Shown: positions 48,777 to 59,018 of the stretch, in pieces
Layout of the letters: each line of letters opens with the position of its first letter
How positions within the stretch are numbered: the first letter of the stretch is position 1
Source: Bacteroidales bacterium UBA3289
GTDB taxonomy: Bacteria > Bacteroidota > Bacteroidia > Bacteroidales > UBA932
Direction of reading: 5' to 3'
Assembly (NCBI GenBank): GCA_002361625.1
Contig: DETL01000007.1
Span: 13,984-77,983, forward strand
Length of the DNA: 64,000 nucleotides
The notes under the pieces: generated by a model
What the model saw: only the letters and a program-made list of their open reading frames with translations
Told to the model about the DNA's origin: nothing
Databases searched by the model: none
Position numbers and translations under genes: made by a program

Positions 48777-51700
48777 ATGAAAAACAAGCTGTTAACCTTC
48801 ATGCTTGCGCTCTTCGCGACCGCAGGGGCCCTGTTCGCCCAGAACAGGGTTACCGGTACCGTCACCGACGATATCGGCCCGGTCGTCGGCGCCAGCGTGG
48901 TGGAGAAAGGCACCCAGAACGGTGCCGTCACAGACCTGGATGGAAACTACGTGATCACGGTGAAGCCCGGCGCGACGCTCGTGTTCTCTTCCATCGGCTA
49001 TGCAACGCAGGAGATCGAGGTGGGCGGTCAGTCCACGATCAACGTCCTCCTGAATGAAGACACCGAATTCCTCGACGAGGTCGTCGTCGTGGGTTACGGT
49101 ACCATGAAGCGGAGCGACCTCTCCGGCGCCTCCGTCTCCATGAAGGAAGAGGACCTCAAGGGGTCCATCATCACCAACCTGGATCAGTCCCTGCAGGGCC
49201 GTGCCGCCGGTGTCTCCGCGGTGCAGACCTCCGGTGCGCCGGGCTCCTCCTCCTCCATCCGCGTCCGCGGCCAGGCAACGGTGAATTCCAATGCGGAACC
49301 GCTGTACGTCATCGACGGCGTCATCGTCCAGGGCGGCGGCAACTCCGGCTGGGACTTCGGCCTGGGCGGCCTCGGAAACGGCAAGGTCTCCACCATCTCC
49401 CCGCTTGCGACCATCAACCCGGCCGATATCGTGTCCATGGAAATCCTCAAGGACGCCTCCGCGACGGCCATCTACGGCGCCCAGGGCGCGAACGGCGTCG
49501 TGCTCATCACCACCAAGCATGGTAAGGCGGGCGAGGCGAAGTTCTCCTATGACGGCATGTTCGCCGTGTCCCGGCAGATGAGCCGCATCGACATGATGGA
49601 CCTCCGTCAGTTCGCCGAGTATTACAATGACATGGTGGACATGGGCCTGGTCCAGCACAACGGCTGGTATGCCGATCCTTCCATCCTCGGAAAGGGTACC
49701 AACTGGCAGGATGAGGTGTTCCGTACGGCCCTCCAGCACCAGCACCAGATCAGTGCCCAGGGCGGAACGGACAAGGTCCAGTACTATGTGTCCGGTTCCT
49801 TCATGAACCAGGAAGGTACCATCATCGGTTCCAACTTCGACCGTCTGTCCTTCCGCACCAACCTGGACGCCCAGCTCAAGAGCTGGTTCAAACTGGGCCT
49901 GAACGCCACCTACGCCGTCACCCACGACAACCTGAAGCTGGCCGACGGTAACGAAGGTGTCATCTTCTACTCCCTGTCCACCAACCCGGACATCCCGGTC
50001 TATGACCTGGACGGCAACTATTCCACGACCGTCCGCGAGGGGTACACTTCCGCCAACCCGGTGGCCCTGGCGATGCTGGACGAGAACCTGCTGATGCGTC
50101 AGAAGCTTACCGGCAACGTGTATGCGGAACTGACGCCCATCAAGCATGTCGTGTACCGGAGCGAGGTCGGTTTCGACGTCTCCAACTCCACGGCCGACAC
50201 CTACAAGCCGATGGTGAACCTCGGCGGCTGGCAGCGCGGTACGAACTCCATGAGCGAGCAGCGCAACGCCAGCGTGTACTGGTCCCTCAAGAACTACCTG
50301 ACTTATTCCAATACCTTCGGCAAGCACAGCGTGTCGGCGATGGCGGGTCAGGAAGCCTGGGAATCCAGATGGAACTACCTGAGCGTCACGACTTCGGGTC
50401 TCCCTTCGGACGAGATCCACAATATCAAGCTCGCTCCGGCCGAGAACGCGTCCCCGGGTTCCGGTTTCGGTTCCTCCGCGATGGCCTCTTTCTTCACCCG
50501 CGAGACCTACAACTACGACGACCGTTATCTGGCGACCTATACCTTCCGGTATGACGGTTCCTCCAACTTCGGCCCCGATAACCGCTGGGCCCCGTTCCAT
50601 TCCGTCGCGGTCTCCTGGCGTTTCACCAATGAGGAGTTCCTCAAGAACTTTACGCAGAGCATCGGCCTGGACAACGGTAAGATCCGTCTCGGCTGGGGCC
50701 AGACCGGTAACGCCAACATCGGCGGCGGCGCCTGGGAATCCGGCATGAGCAAGATGCCTACCGGCCTCGGCGACAGCCAGCGTCCGGCCAATATCTCCAA
50801 CACCGGCGTCCACTGGGAGAAGCAGGTGCAGACCAACGTCGGTTTCGACCTCAACTTCCTGAAGAACCGCATCAACCTGACGGTGGACCTCTACAAGAAG
50901 GTGTCCTCCGACATGCTGATGTCCCTGACCCTCCCGTCCTACATGGGTACGCAGGGCAACGGTTCCTCCGCCCTGGCCGCTCCGAAGGGCAACTTCGGCA
51001 CCATCGAGAACAAGGGTCTGGAAATCACCCTGGACACCCATCCGATCGACAACAAGTTCTTCGGCTGGGACAGCAACTTCCAGATCTCGTTCAACCGGAA
51101 CAAGCTCGTCGCCCTGGACGGCTCCGCCAATGCGCAGCTGGTCGGTTACGGCCAGTGGAGCGACATCGTTTCCGTGACTGAAATCGGCGAGCCCCTGTAC
51201 AATTTCTACGGCTATATCGTGGACGGCGTCTATACTTCGCTGGAAGACATCCAGAATTCCCCGCGTCCCGAGAAGTATCCGGAGGACGGGGTCACCTTCG
51301 ACCGTGCGAATACCGTGTGGGTGGGCGACCTGAAGTTCCGGGATGTCAACGGTGACAACGTGATCAACGAGCTCGACCGCACCAATATCGGTTCCCCGCT
51401 TCCGAAGTTCACCTTCGGCTGGACCAATACCTTCCGTTACAAGAATGTGGACCTGTCCGTGTTCCTGAACGGTTCCTATGGCAACAAGGTGCTCAACTAC
51501 AACATGATGGGCCAGGGCTACAACGGTCTGGTACATATGAACAGCACCTGGACCAACCAGCATGTGAGCATCCAGGACCGGGCGAAACTGGTCGTCATCG
51601 ATCCTGAAAAGGTGTATGCGGACGGCTCTACCTGGCAGACGGACATCACCAACGTCAAGGTGGCGAACGTCGGCACCAAGACCCCGCGTCCCTCCATCCA

Positions 51701-51998
51701 GGACCCGAACGACAACGACCGCCTGAGCACCCGTTACATCGAGGACGGAAGCTATCTCCGCATCAAGAACATCACCCTCGGATATACTTTCCCGAAGACG
51801 GTTCTCCAGCGGGTGAAGATCGACAACGTCCGCCTGTACATGAACATCCAGAACCTCTATACTTTCACCAAGTATATGGGCTACGACCCGGAAGTCGGTG
51901 CCTCGACGCAGGACTCCTCCGGCCTGACCTTCGGCGTGGATAACGGCCGTTATCCTTCCCCGATGACCTGTTCCTTCGGCCTCAATATCACTTTCTAA
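48777..51998 (+). CDS. SusC-family TonB-dependent oligosaccharide transporter
   Basis: A 1073-aa outer-membrane importer. It has a signal peptide (MKNKLLTFMLALFATAGALF), a CarboxypepD-like domain (about residues 25-105), the TonB-box-like DEVVVVGYGTMKRSDLSG, a plug with SSIRVRGQATVNSNAEP and a 22-strand barrel ending in FGLNITF. It forms the pore of a SusCD pedal-bin pair with the next gene. The substrate is inferred as beta-manno-oligosaccharides from the surrounding mannanases. Confidence 0.95.
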   Translation: MKNKLLTFMLALFATAGALFAQNRVTGTVTDDIGPVVGASVVEKGTQNGAVTDLDGNYVITVKPGATLVFSSIGYATQEIEVGGQSTINVLLNEDTEFLDEVVVVGYGTMKRSDLSGASVSMKEEDLKGSIITNLDQSLQGRAAGVSAVQTSGAPGSSSSIRVRGQATVNSNAEPLYVIDGVIVQGGGNSGWDFGLGGLGNGKVSTISPLATINPADIVSMEILKDASATAIYGAQGANGVVLITTKHGKAGEAKFSYDGMFAVSRQMSRIDMMDLRQFAEYYNDMVDMGLVQHNGWYADPSILGKGTNWQDEVFRTALQHQHQISAQGGTDKVQYYVSGSFMNQEGTIIGSNFDRLSFRTNLDAQLKSWFKLGLNATYAVTHDNLKLADGNEGVIFYSLSTNPDIPVYDLDGNYSTTVREGYTSANPVALAMLDENLLMRQKLTGNVYAELTPIKHVVYRSEVGFDVSNSTADTYKPMVNLGGWQRGTNSMSEQRNASVYWSLKNYLTYSNTFGKHSVSAMAGQEAWESRWNYLSVTTSGLPSDEIHNIKLAPAENASPGSGFGSSAMASFFTRETYNYDDRYLATYTFRYDGSSNFGPDNRWAPFHSVAVSWRFTNEEFLKNFTQSIGLDNGKIRLGWGQTGNANIGGGAWESGMSKMPTGLGDSQRPANISNTGVHWEKQVQTNVGFDLNFLKNRINLTVDLYKKVSSDMLMSLTLPSYMGTQGNGSSALAAPKGNFGTIENKGLEITLDTHPIDNKFFGWDSNFQISFNRNKLVALDGSANAQLVGYGQWSDIVSVTEIGEPLYNFYGYIVDGVYTSLEDIQNSPRPEKYPEDGVTFDRANTVWVGDLKFRDVNGDNVINELDRTNIGSPLPKFTFGWTNTFRYKNVDLSVFLNGSYGNKVLNYNMMGQGYNGLVHMNSTWTNQHVSIQDRAKLVVIDPEKVYADGSTWQTDITNVKVANVGTKTPRPSIQDPNDNDRLSTRYIEDGSYLRIKNITLGYTFPKTVLQRVKIDNVRLYMNIQNLYTFTKYMGYDPEVGASTQDSSGLTFGVDNGRYPSPMTCSFGLNITF

Positions 51999-52015
51999 AG
52001 ATGGAGGACAAGACT

Positions 52016-53809
52016 ATGATGAAAAATACGCTGAAATACATCGCCCTCGCCGCCGTGATCGTCGCCGGCGCTTCCTCCTGCGAGAAGTTCCTGAACCGTC
52101 CTTCCGAGGACAGTTTCACCACGGCGCAGTTCTACCAGAACGACGCGCAGGTCGAGCAGGGCATCAACTATCTGTACAACTCTCCCTGGTATGACGTGAT
52201 CCGTTTCTTCATTTACGGGTCCGAGACCATGTGCGGCAATGTCTATCAGGGCCAGAACGCCTATTCCACCCTCACCGTGAACGGAACGGACCAGGACCTC
52301 AAGAACATGGCCTATTCCCTCTGGGCGGTCAACGCCCAGTGCAATACGGTGATCCACAACATCCAGAGCGCTACGGGCAACGCCTCCGAGGCGGTGAAGA
52401 ACCGCTGCATCGGCGAGGTCCTGGCCTGGAAGGCGATGACCTATTTCTTCCTGGTGCGTACCTTCGGTGACGTCCCGATCATCCATGACAACACGGAGAT
52501 CATCAAGGAATCCTCCTACAACGAGGTGATGAAGGTCCAGAAGGCCGATGTCTATGACTACATCGTCCTCACCCTGGAGAAGGCCATGGAACTCCTGCCG
52601 AAGAACGCCTACATCAATCAGAAGAACCGTATCGACTACTATGCCGCCGAGGCCCTTCTCGCGAAGGTGTACCTGACCAAGGCCGGCGTCACCGGCTCCC
52701 TGAACAACGAGGACCTTCAGTTGGCGGCCCGGTACGCGAAGGATGTCATCGACAATTCCGGCCGTACCCTGACTCCGAAGTACTCCGACATCTTCCGGAT
52801 GAAGCCCGAGCAATACCAGCAGACCGGTGAGGAACTCTTCACCTGGCACTGGCAGGCCTCCGAGAAAGTCTGGACTTCCCAGAACTCCATCCAGTGCGAT
52901 GTGGGACTGGTCGGTTTCTCCGAGACGGGCAGCCTCTGGGGCGACTGGAAAGGCCCCAGCATCGATCTGCAGGAAGCCTTCGGCGTAACCGCCGTGGACG
53001 ATCCGTCCCAGCGTGTGGATACCGACGACCGCCGCCAGGCGACGATCATGCTCTTCGGCGACCAGTTCGACTATTTCTGGACCGACAAGGGCGGCTTCGA
53101 CTTCTACCGTTTCTTCTATGACGACACCTACTGCCCGAGCGGCCTGGAGTCCAACGCCTCCAACAAGACGTTCGGCTGCGCCACCGGTGCCAACTACGTC
53201 AAGCATCTCTATGGCGACGTCTATGACCACAAGACGGCGTACAATGTGGAACCGGAAGGCATGTACAATGCGCTCCCGACCCATATCCTCCGTCTGGGCG
53301 ACATCTACCTCGTGTATGCCGAAGCTGCGTTCCTGACCGGAAACACCGGCGATGCGCTCACTTACGTGAACAAGATCCGCGAGCGTGCCCATGCCGCCCC
53401 GCTGGCTTCCGTGACTTATGAGGACATCTGGAAGGAACGTCGTCTGGAACTCGCCCTCGAAGGCGACCGCTGGTATGACTATGTCCGCCGTTCCTACTAC
53501 GACGTGGATGCCTGTATCGCCGACCTGAAGGCCCAGCACCGTTCCACCTGGAAGGGTGACGGTACAAGCTACGATACCGTCTGCAAGACTTACGTGACGG
53601 ATGCCCAGGGCAACTATGTCGGCCCCGGCGCCCGTCCGTGGGAAGGCAACCTCATCACCTACAACCCCACCGAGGAGCTGACCAACGTGGTCCCCTCTAT
53701 GTTCACCATCCCGTTCCCGACGGAAGACGTCGTGATGAACCCGAACGTGGGTTCCACCGCGGAGGCCGTCCACGTGGATGTCCGCGAGACCTACTCCTAT
53801 GACTTTTAA
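52016..53809 (+). CDS. SusD-family glycan-binding lipoprotein
   Basis: A 597-aa surface lipoprotein that caps the SusC pore. The signal ends at GASSC (lipobox), followed by the SusD helical TPR framework, for example LVYAEAAFLTGNTGDALTYV and WKERRLELALEGDRWYDYVR, which are hallmark RagB/SusD motifs. The ATG at 52016 gives a proper signal peptide; 52001 would put an acidic MEDKT in front. Sits 17 nt after susC. Confidence 0.94.
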   Translation: MMKNTLKYIALAAVIVAGASSCEKFLNRPSEDSFTTAQFYQNDAQVEQGINYLYNSPWYDVIRFFIYGSETMCGNVYQGQNAYSTLTVNGTDQDLKNMAYSLWAVNAQCNTVIHNIQSATGNASEAVKNRCIGEVLAWKAMTYFFLVRTFGDVPIIHDNTEIIKESSYNEVMKVQKADVYDYIVLTLEKAMELLPKNAYINQKNRIDYYAAEALLAKVYLTKAGVTGSLNNEDLQLAARYAKDVIDNSGRTLTPKYSDIFRMKPEQYQQTGEELFTWHWQASEKVWTSQNSIQCDVGLVGFSETGSLWGDWKGPSIDLQEAFGVTAVDDPSQRVDTDDRRQATIMLFGDQFDYFWTDKGGFDFYRFFYDDTYCPSGLESNASNKTFGCATGANYVKHLYGDVYDHKTAYNVEPEGMYNALPTHILRLGDIYLVYAEAAFLTGNTGDALTYVNKIRERAHAAPLASVTYEDIWKERRLELALEGDRWYDYVRRSYYDVDACIADLKAQHRSTWKGDGTSYDTVCKTYVTDAQGNYVGPGARPWEGNLITYNPTEELTNVVPSMFTIPFPTEDVVMNPNVGSTAEAVHVDVRETYSYDF

Positions 53810-53820
53810 TCTGTGATCCG

Positions 53821-55128
53821 ATGAAAGCAATGACCAAATATACCAGCTTCATCCTGGGTGTCGTCCTCGCCGCCTCCTGCGCGAACGTGGATTATCCGGA
53901 CCGTTTCAAGGAGACCTCAGGCGTCCCGACGGTCCACTTCATCCGCTATGCCGACCGGGACATCGCCATCACCCAGGCCAATATGGAAGAGCTCGTGTGC
54001 GTGGTGGGTGACAACCTCACCAGCGTCCATGATATCTACTTCAACGACCAGGCCGCCATCCTGAATTCGAGCTACATGACCCCGCACACCATCCTGGTCG
54101 CGGTTCCCAAGAACATGCCCGTCGAGCAGACGGACAAGATGTACCTGATCACCCGCGACAGTTCCGTCGTGGCTTACGACTTCAAGGTGCTTCCTCCGGC
54201 TCCGAAGATCACTGGCATGTCCAACGAGTGGGCTGCCCCCGGATCCCGTGTGACGATCACGGGTTCCTACCTGTTCCCGCCGATTTCCGTCGAGTTCCCG
54301 GGTGCCGATCCCGTGGAGGTGACTTCCGGTGACGGTACCGCCCTCACGCTGCAGGTTCCTGCCGGCGCCCAGCCCGGCAAGATCAAGGTGTCCAATGATT
54401 CCGGTATCGCCCAGTCCGTCTTCATGTACAAGGATTCCCGCGGCATGCTGTTCGACTTCGACGGCCTGACCGGCCTGGACAACCACGGATGGAACGGCCA
54501 CAACTCCCAGGATGACGACGGTACCGGCATCTCCGGCCGTTTCTTCCAGTTCGGTGACGGTGTGACCGCCCTGGACGGCGGCTGGGAGGAGGCCCACTTC
54601 TCCTTCGTGTACTGGCCGGGTTCCTGGAATACGCCCGAGAACTATCAGGACGGCCCGATGGGCGCGCGTCTGACCGACTTCGCGGATTTCTCCGACTGGC
54701 AGAACATGGCCCTCAAGTTCGAGATCTTCGTCCCGTCCTCCAACCCCTGGAGCAACACGCCGATGCAGATCTGCTTTGCGGGTGTGGATTTCGTCACCTT
54801 CGGCAACGGTGGCATCGAGGATATCGACGGCAACATCGTGGCGGGTGCGAACAACACCTACATGTCCGGGAACGACGCTCCCCGTGCGTTCTTTACCCCT
54901 TGGAAGGCGACCGGTTCGTTCGATACCGGTGACCAGTGGATGACCGTGGCCATCCCGTTCACCGAGTTCAACCTGGGCTGGAACGCCCAGCCTGCGGGTA
55001 CGAACCTCAGCGCTTCCAGCTTCACCAGTATGTGGATGTTCATCACGGATGGCGGCATGGAGCCCGTCGGGACTTCCTGCACCCCGATCATCAAGATCGA
55101 CAACATCCGTGCGGTCCCTTACAAATAA
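53821..55128 (+). CDS. Surface glycan-binding protein with a TIG/IPT domain
   Basis: A 435-aa lipoprotein (signal LGVVLAASC). Residues about 130-205 form a TIG/IPT immunoglobulin-like domain (APGSRVTITGSYL). The C-terminal about 230 residues, with DFADFSDWQNMALKFEIFV and FIT-DGG elements, resemble the xyloglucan-binding-type domain of SGBP-B proteins, here presumably binding mannan. No catalytic motif. It follows susD by 11 nt, the usual position of a SusE/SGBP protein. Alternative start at 53830. Confidence 0.82.
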   Translation: MKAMTKYTSFILGVVLAASCANVDYPDRFKETSGVPTVHFIRYADRDIAITQANMEELVCVVGDNLTSVHDIYFNDQAAILNSSYMTPHTILVAVPKNMPVEQTDKMYLITRDSSVVAYDFKVLPPAPKITGMSNEWAAPGSRVTITGSYLFPPISVEFPGADPVEVTSGDGTALTLQVPAGAQPGKIKVSNDSGIAQSVFMYKDSRGMLFDFDGLTGLDNHGWNGHNSQDDDGTGISGRFFQFGDGVTALDGGWEEAHFSFVYWPGSWNTPENYQDGPMGARLTDFADFSDWQNMALKFEIFVPSSNPWSNTPMQICFAGVDFVTFGNGGIEDIDGNIVAGANNTYMSGNDAPRAFFTPWKATGSFDTGDQWMTVAIPFTEFNLGWNAQPAGTNLSASSFTSMWMFITDGGMEPVGTSCTPIIKIDNIRAVPYK

Positions 55129-55146
55129 TGAGAGGAGATTGAATCT

Positions 55147-57549
55147 ATGAAGAAAATACTGAAATACTCCGTAATGGCGTTCCTCTGCCTCTCCGCGGTC
55201 TCCCTGACCGGCTGCAAGCACGAGGAATACGATACCGACCCGTACGCCGGTGCCGTGGCGCTGAGCGCGGTCGCCCCGAACCCGGTGATGCGCGGCGGTG
55301 AACTCCGCATCCTGGGCACGAACCTGGAGAATGTCTCCGAGGTCCGTTTCGCCGGCGGTGTCACCGTGACCGACTTCACCGTCACCAAGTCCGGTGACCA
55401 CGGCGAACTGCGCGTCATGGTTCCGATCGAAGGCCCCGTGGTGGGTAAGGTAGCCATCGTCACCAAGGACGGCACCGTCCTGGAGTCCTTCGCGGACCTG
55501 GAATTCACCGAACCCATCGAACTGGATTCCTTCTCTCCGGCAGAGGTCCTTTCCGGCGACGTCGTCACCGTCAAGGGTGAATACCTGAACAACGTGCAGG
55601 AAGTGATCCTGGGCGGTGTGTATATCACTGAATTCGTGAGCAAGGACCGCCACGAGCTCAAGTTCGTCGTTCCTTCCGACGCCGTCACCGGCTATGTGAT
55701 CGTGGGCGACGTGAACGAGATCGCCGATCCCAACACGATTCCGAACCAGATCTATTCCGCGACGGAGCTCGTCGTGGGCGACCCGACCGTGAAAGTGGCC
55801 CAGAAGACGACTTACAAGAGCGGCGACGTCATCACCGTCACCGGTGCCCATCTGGACATGATCCGGCAGGTGGACCTTGCCGGTGCTTCCGACGTCGAGT
55901 TCACCGTGGCCGAGGATGGAAGCAGCCTGAGCTTCACCCTTCCCGCCAGCGCGACGGACGGGGAGATCACCCTTACTTCCTATGCCGGCGCGACCTTTAC
56001 GGCCGGTGAGATCGAGACCGTGACGGTCGCCGACCTCGCCATCGCCTCCCTCGCGGAGGACGGCCGTTTCAAGGCCGGCACCGAGGTGAAGATCTCTGGA
56101 TCCGACCTGGACCTCGTGACCAAGGTGGACTTTGCGAATGCGAGCGCTTCTTCCTGGTATTACTCCGCCGGCGACATCGTCGCCCAGATCCCTGCCGAGG
56201 CCAAGGACGGTAGCGTCACCGTCACCCTGGATTCCGGCAAGCAGGCCTATACGCCTGAGATCGAGGTGGTCAAGCCCGTCGTCACGGGTTGCGACAGTTC
56301 CGACGGCGTGGCCGGCGAAACCGTCGTCACGGTGAGCGGTACCGACCTGGACCTCGTCACCGGCGTGACCATCGGCGACAAGGTGCAGGGCTTCATCCCC
56401 TGCGAATTCTCGATGGTGACGGGCGAAGACGGCGCTGTCGCCCTGGAGGTCACCCTCCCGCGCGAGGCCTACACCGGCCCCATCACCGTGACCGCCGCCA
56501 GCGGCTACACGAGCGAGACCGCCGAGATCGCCGTGACCTACAATGAGGCGATTTCCGTCATCTTCGACGCTCCTTCCTTCGCCCTGGGCAAGAATATCTC
56601 CTTCACGGGATCCAACCTCCTGAAGGTGGAGTCCGTCTCCCTCAAGGGAAACAAGGTGCTTCAGTATCTTGTCCGTGAAGACCAAGCGATGGCCTTCACC
56701 ATGCCGGAAGGCGTGGGCCCGGGCGTCTATCGCCTGGACTTCACGCTCATCGACGGCACGTCCCTGACCTGGCCGGTCCCGTTCGAGATTACGGCTCCTT
56801 ACACCGAGACCTTCCTGTTCCAGGGCTCCCAGGATCTGGGTTCCTGGAGCATCAACTGGTCCCTGACGCCCGCCGATGCGATGGTTCAGGCCGGCGCCAA
56901 GGCCGGTGACATCCTCCGCATCTACGGCACGCCGACCGCCGACTGGTGGCAGGTCCAGATGTTCGACGGCCATTGGGGCGGCATGGACCTGGGTCTGGGC
57001 AATGGAAACAATGTCAATCCCAACATCTACGACCTCTCCGAAGGTTATATCGCCATCGAACTGGATGCGGATCGCGCCGAGAAGTTCACGACCCTGACCG
57101 ACTGGGGCCAGTACGGCATCCTCCAGGGCGAGAACTTCATCGTGACCGGCATCTCCCTGATCCAGTTCGGCCTGACCGAGACACTGGTCTGGGAAGGCGT
57201 GAGCGACCACACGGGCGACTATGACACCAACCTGACGCTGGGCGGCGAGGACGATTGGGTGAACGCCGAACTGTGGGAAGGTGCGGAAGTCCGGATCTAC
57301 TTCACTCCGGACGACTGGAGCGACTGGTCCATGCAGATCTTCGACGGTCACTGGAACGGTATGGGGTACGTGACCCCGAACGGTGTCCAGTGGAACGTGG
57401 AGAATTCGCCGGAGGCGCAGGAGAAGGGCTACGTGTCCTTCAAGGCCGAGGGCGACGCCTTCCAGGCCTTGACGACCAAAGCCTGGTGGGGCAATGCCCT
57501 CATCCTGCAGGGAAAGAACCTGGTCGTCACCAAGATCGCCTTCATTTAA
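55147..57549 (+). CDS. Multi-TIG surface lipoprotein with two C-terminal tandem binding modules
   Basis: An 800-aa lipoprotein (signal ending LTGC). Residues about 30-545 are a string of about six TIG/IPT-like domains (for example VMRGGELRILGTNLENVSEV). The C-terminus holds two homologous modules (about 551-674 and 677-800), each with the core QMFDGHW or QIFDGHW and the ending ILQGENFIVTG / ILQGKNLVVTK. These look like duplicated carbohydrate-binding domains held away from the cell by the TIG stalk. No catalytic motif. Probably a second mannan-binding surface protein. It is 18 nt after the previous gene and separated from the GH26 gene by a hairpin. Confidence 0.8.
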   Translation: MKKILKYSVMAFLCLSAVSLTGCKHEEYDTDPYAGAVALSAVAPNPVMRGGELRILGTNLENVSEVRFAGGVTVTDFTVTKSGDHGELRVMVPIEGPVVGKVAIVTKDGTVLESFADLEFTEPIELDSFSPAEVLSGDVVTVKGEYLNNVQEVILGGVYITEFVSKDRHELKFVVPSDAVTGYVIVGDVNEIADPNTIPNQIYSATELVVGDPTVKVAQKTTYKSGDVITVTGAHLDMIRQVDLAGASDVEFTVAEDGSSLSFTLPASATDGEITLTSYAGATFTAGEIETVTVADLAIASLAEDGRFKAGTEVKISGSDLDLVTKVDFANASASSWYYSAGDIVAQIPAEAKDGSVTVTLDSGKQAYTPEIEVVKPVVTGCDSSDGVAGETVVTVSGTDLDLVTGVTIGDKVQGFIPCEFSMVTGEDGAVALEVTLPREAYTGPITVTAASGYTSETAEIAVTYNEAISVIFDAPSFALGKNISFTGSNLLKVESVSLKGNKVLQYLVREDQAMAFTMPEGVGPGVYRLDFTLIDGTSLTWPVPFEITAPYTETFLFQGSQDLGSWSINWSLTPADAMVQAGAKAGDILRIYGTPTADWWQVQMFDGHWGGMDLGLGNGNNVNPNIYDLSEGYIAIELDADRAEKFTTLTDWGQYGILQGENFIVTGISLIQFGLTETLVWEGVSDHTGDYDTNLTLGGEDDWVNAELWEGAEVRIYFTPDDWSDWSMQIFDGHWNGMGYVTPNGVQWNVENSPEAQEKGYVSFKAEGDAFQALTTKAWWGNALILQGKNLVVTKIAFI

Positions 57550-57561
57550 ACCTTTTTCAAT

Positions 57562-57587
57562 CCGGAGGGGGCCGACCCTCCCTCCGG
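57562..57587 (+). terminator. Hairpin inside the mannan operon
   Basis: CCGGAGGG (57562-57569) pairs with CCCTCCGG (57580-57587) in the 47-nt gap before the GH26 gene. There is no T-run, so it may stabilise or process the mRNA, or weaken read-through from the binding-protein genes to the hydrolase genes, rather than fully terminate. Confidence 0.5.
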
Positions 57588-57596
57588 GTTCCATTT

Positions 57597-59018
57597 ATGA
57601 AAACACTTCGACACATGGCCGCCCTTGCCGCGGCCCTCTTCGCTCTCTGGTCCTGTGAGAAGGAACCGGCCGGCAATACAGATCCCGTGGACAACGCCCC
57701 CAAGGACATCACCCTGAGCGCCGCATCCTTCGAGGCGGTGACGGCGGGCGGCGACTTCTCGCTCACCGTTACGGCTCCTTCCCGGCCCAGAATCACCGGG
57801 ACGCCTGGCTGGATTACCATCAAGGACGGTACGTACAACAATTACAAGATCACTTTCGGATTGGCTGTCCAGGAAAACACGACCTACGAAGAGCGCACGG
57901 CGACGCTGACCGTCACCGCCGGAAGCCTCTCCAAAACCGTCTCCGTCAAGCAGGCGGCCGCCGAGAAGCCGGAACCGGTGGATCCACCGGCGCCGGCCGC
58001 AATCGACGAGAACCTGACCAATCCCAAGGCCAGTGCAGCGGCGAAGAAGGTCTATGATTTCCTTCGCGAGCAGGCCGGATCCAAGATCCTGAGCGGCGTG
58101 CAGTCCGGCGGAACGGCCAATAACAATGATCGGATCGAGGAAATATTCAAAAAGACCGGGAAGCATCCCGCCCTGGCCGGATATGATTATATCTTCCTGC
58201 AGTATTCGCCGACCCCGGCCGGCTGGGATTGGGTTGTGAATTACGGCGACATCTCCGCAGCCAAGGAACAGTGGAAGAACAACGGCCTCGTCTCCTTCAT
58301 GTGGCACTGGAATGTCCCCAATTCGGAAGCGGACTGGACGAAGGGCCAGGCAGGCGATTTCAGCGGCTACAATTTCTACTGTGACAAGACCTCCTTCAGC
58401 ATCAATCGTGCCTTGCAGTCCGGAACTTGGGAGAACGACTTCATCCTCAAGGATATCGAAAAAGTGGCCGGGTATCTGAAACTCCTCCAGGAGGAAGGGA
58501 TCCCGGTCCTGTGGCGTCCGCTGCACGAAGCCGCCGGAAACTATACCCTGTACGGTTCCAACGGTGCCTGGTTCTGGTGGGGGCGCGGTGGTGCCGAACC
58601 TTGCAAGAAACTGTGGAAACTCCTTCGTGACAAACTGGAAGGGGAGTACGGCCTGGACAACCTGATCTGGGTCTGGACCCTGGATGCGACGCCGGGCGCC
58701 GAGAAGGATTATGCGTCCTGGTACCCGGGGAACGACCTCGTGGATATCGTGGGCGTGGATATTTATGCCGATGACACCGAAGCCAAGTCCCGTCAGCACA
58801 AGGCGGCCGTAGATCTCTCCGGCGGACATAAACTGGTCACAGTCAGCGAATGCGGGAATATCCCCGATCCCTCCAAATGCCTGGCGGCCGGAGAAACCTG
58901 GAACTGGTTCCTGGCTTGGGACCTGGAAAGTTACAGCCTGAATACGGATGCTTATTGGATGACCCTGATGTCTTCCACCCGTGTCCTCACCCGTGAACAA
59001 ATGCCTTCCCTGAAATGA
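57597..59018 (+). CDS. GH26 endo-beta-1,4-mannanase with BACON-like N-terminal domain
   Basis: A 473-aa lipoprotein (signal LFALWSC). Residues about 35-120 form a BACON-like domain almost superimposable on the one in the next gene (TAPSRPRITGTPGW). The GH26 barrel (about 140-470) has the acid/base Glu in RPLHEAAGNY near 310, the nucleophile in VSECGNIPD near 416, and the WFWWG patch that lines the mannose sites. It should cleave mannan or galactomannan at or near the cell surface. Its stop overlaps the next start by 4 nt. Confidence 0.92.
   Translation: MKTLRHMAALAAALFALWSCEKEPAGNTDPVDNAPKDITLSAASFEAVTAGGDFSLTVTAPSRPRITGTPGWITIKDGTYNNYKITFGLAVQENTTYEERTATLTVTAGSLSKTVSVKQAAAEKPEPVDPPAPAAIDENLTNPKASAAAKKVYDFLREQAGSKILSGVQSGGTANNNDRIEEIFKKTGKHPALAGYDYIFLQYSPTPAGWDWVVNYGDISAAKEQWKNNGLVSFMWHWNVPNSEADWTKGQAGDFSGYNFYCDKTSFSINRALQSGTWENDFILKDIEKVAGYLKLLQEEGIPVLWRPLHEAAGNYTLYGSNGAWFWWGRGGAEPCKKLWKLLRDKLEGEYGLDNLIWVWTLDATPGAEKDYASWYPGNDLVDIVGVDIYADDTEAKSRQHKAAVDLSGGHKLVTVSECGNIPDPSKCLAAGETWNWFLAWDLESYSLNTDAYWMTLMSSTRVLTREQMPSLK

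Noticed and set aside
48792..51563. A 923-codon minus-strand frame under susC
   Set aside because: Shadow frame created by high GC; the SusC gene explains the coding signal completely.
53917..57594. A 1225-codon open frame on the minus strand under the two surface glycan-binding protein genes
   Set aside because: It is a GC-driven shadow of two clear plus-strand lipoprotein genes; its translation is low-complexity Gly/Asp/His/Arg text with no domain.
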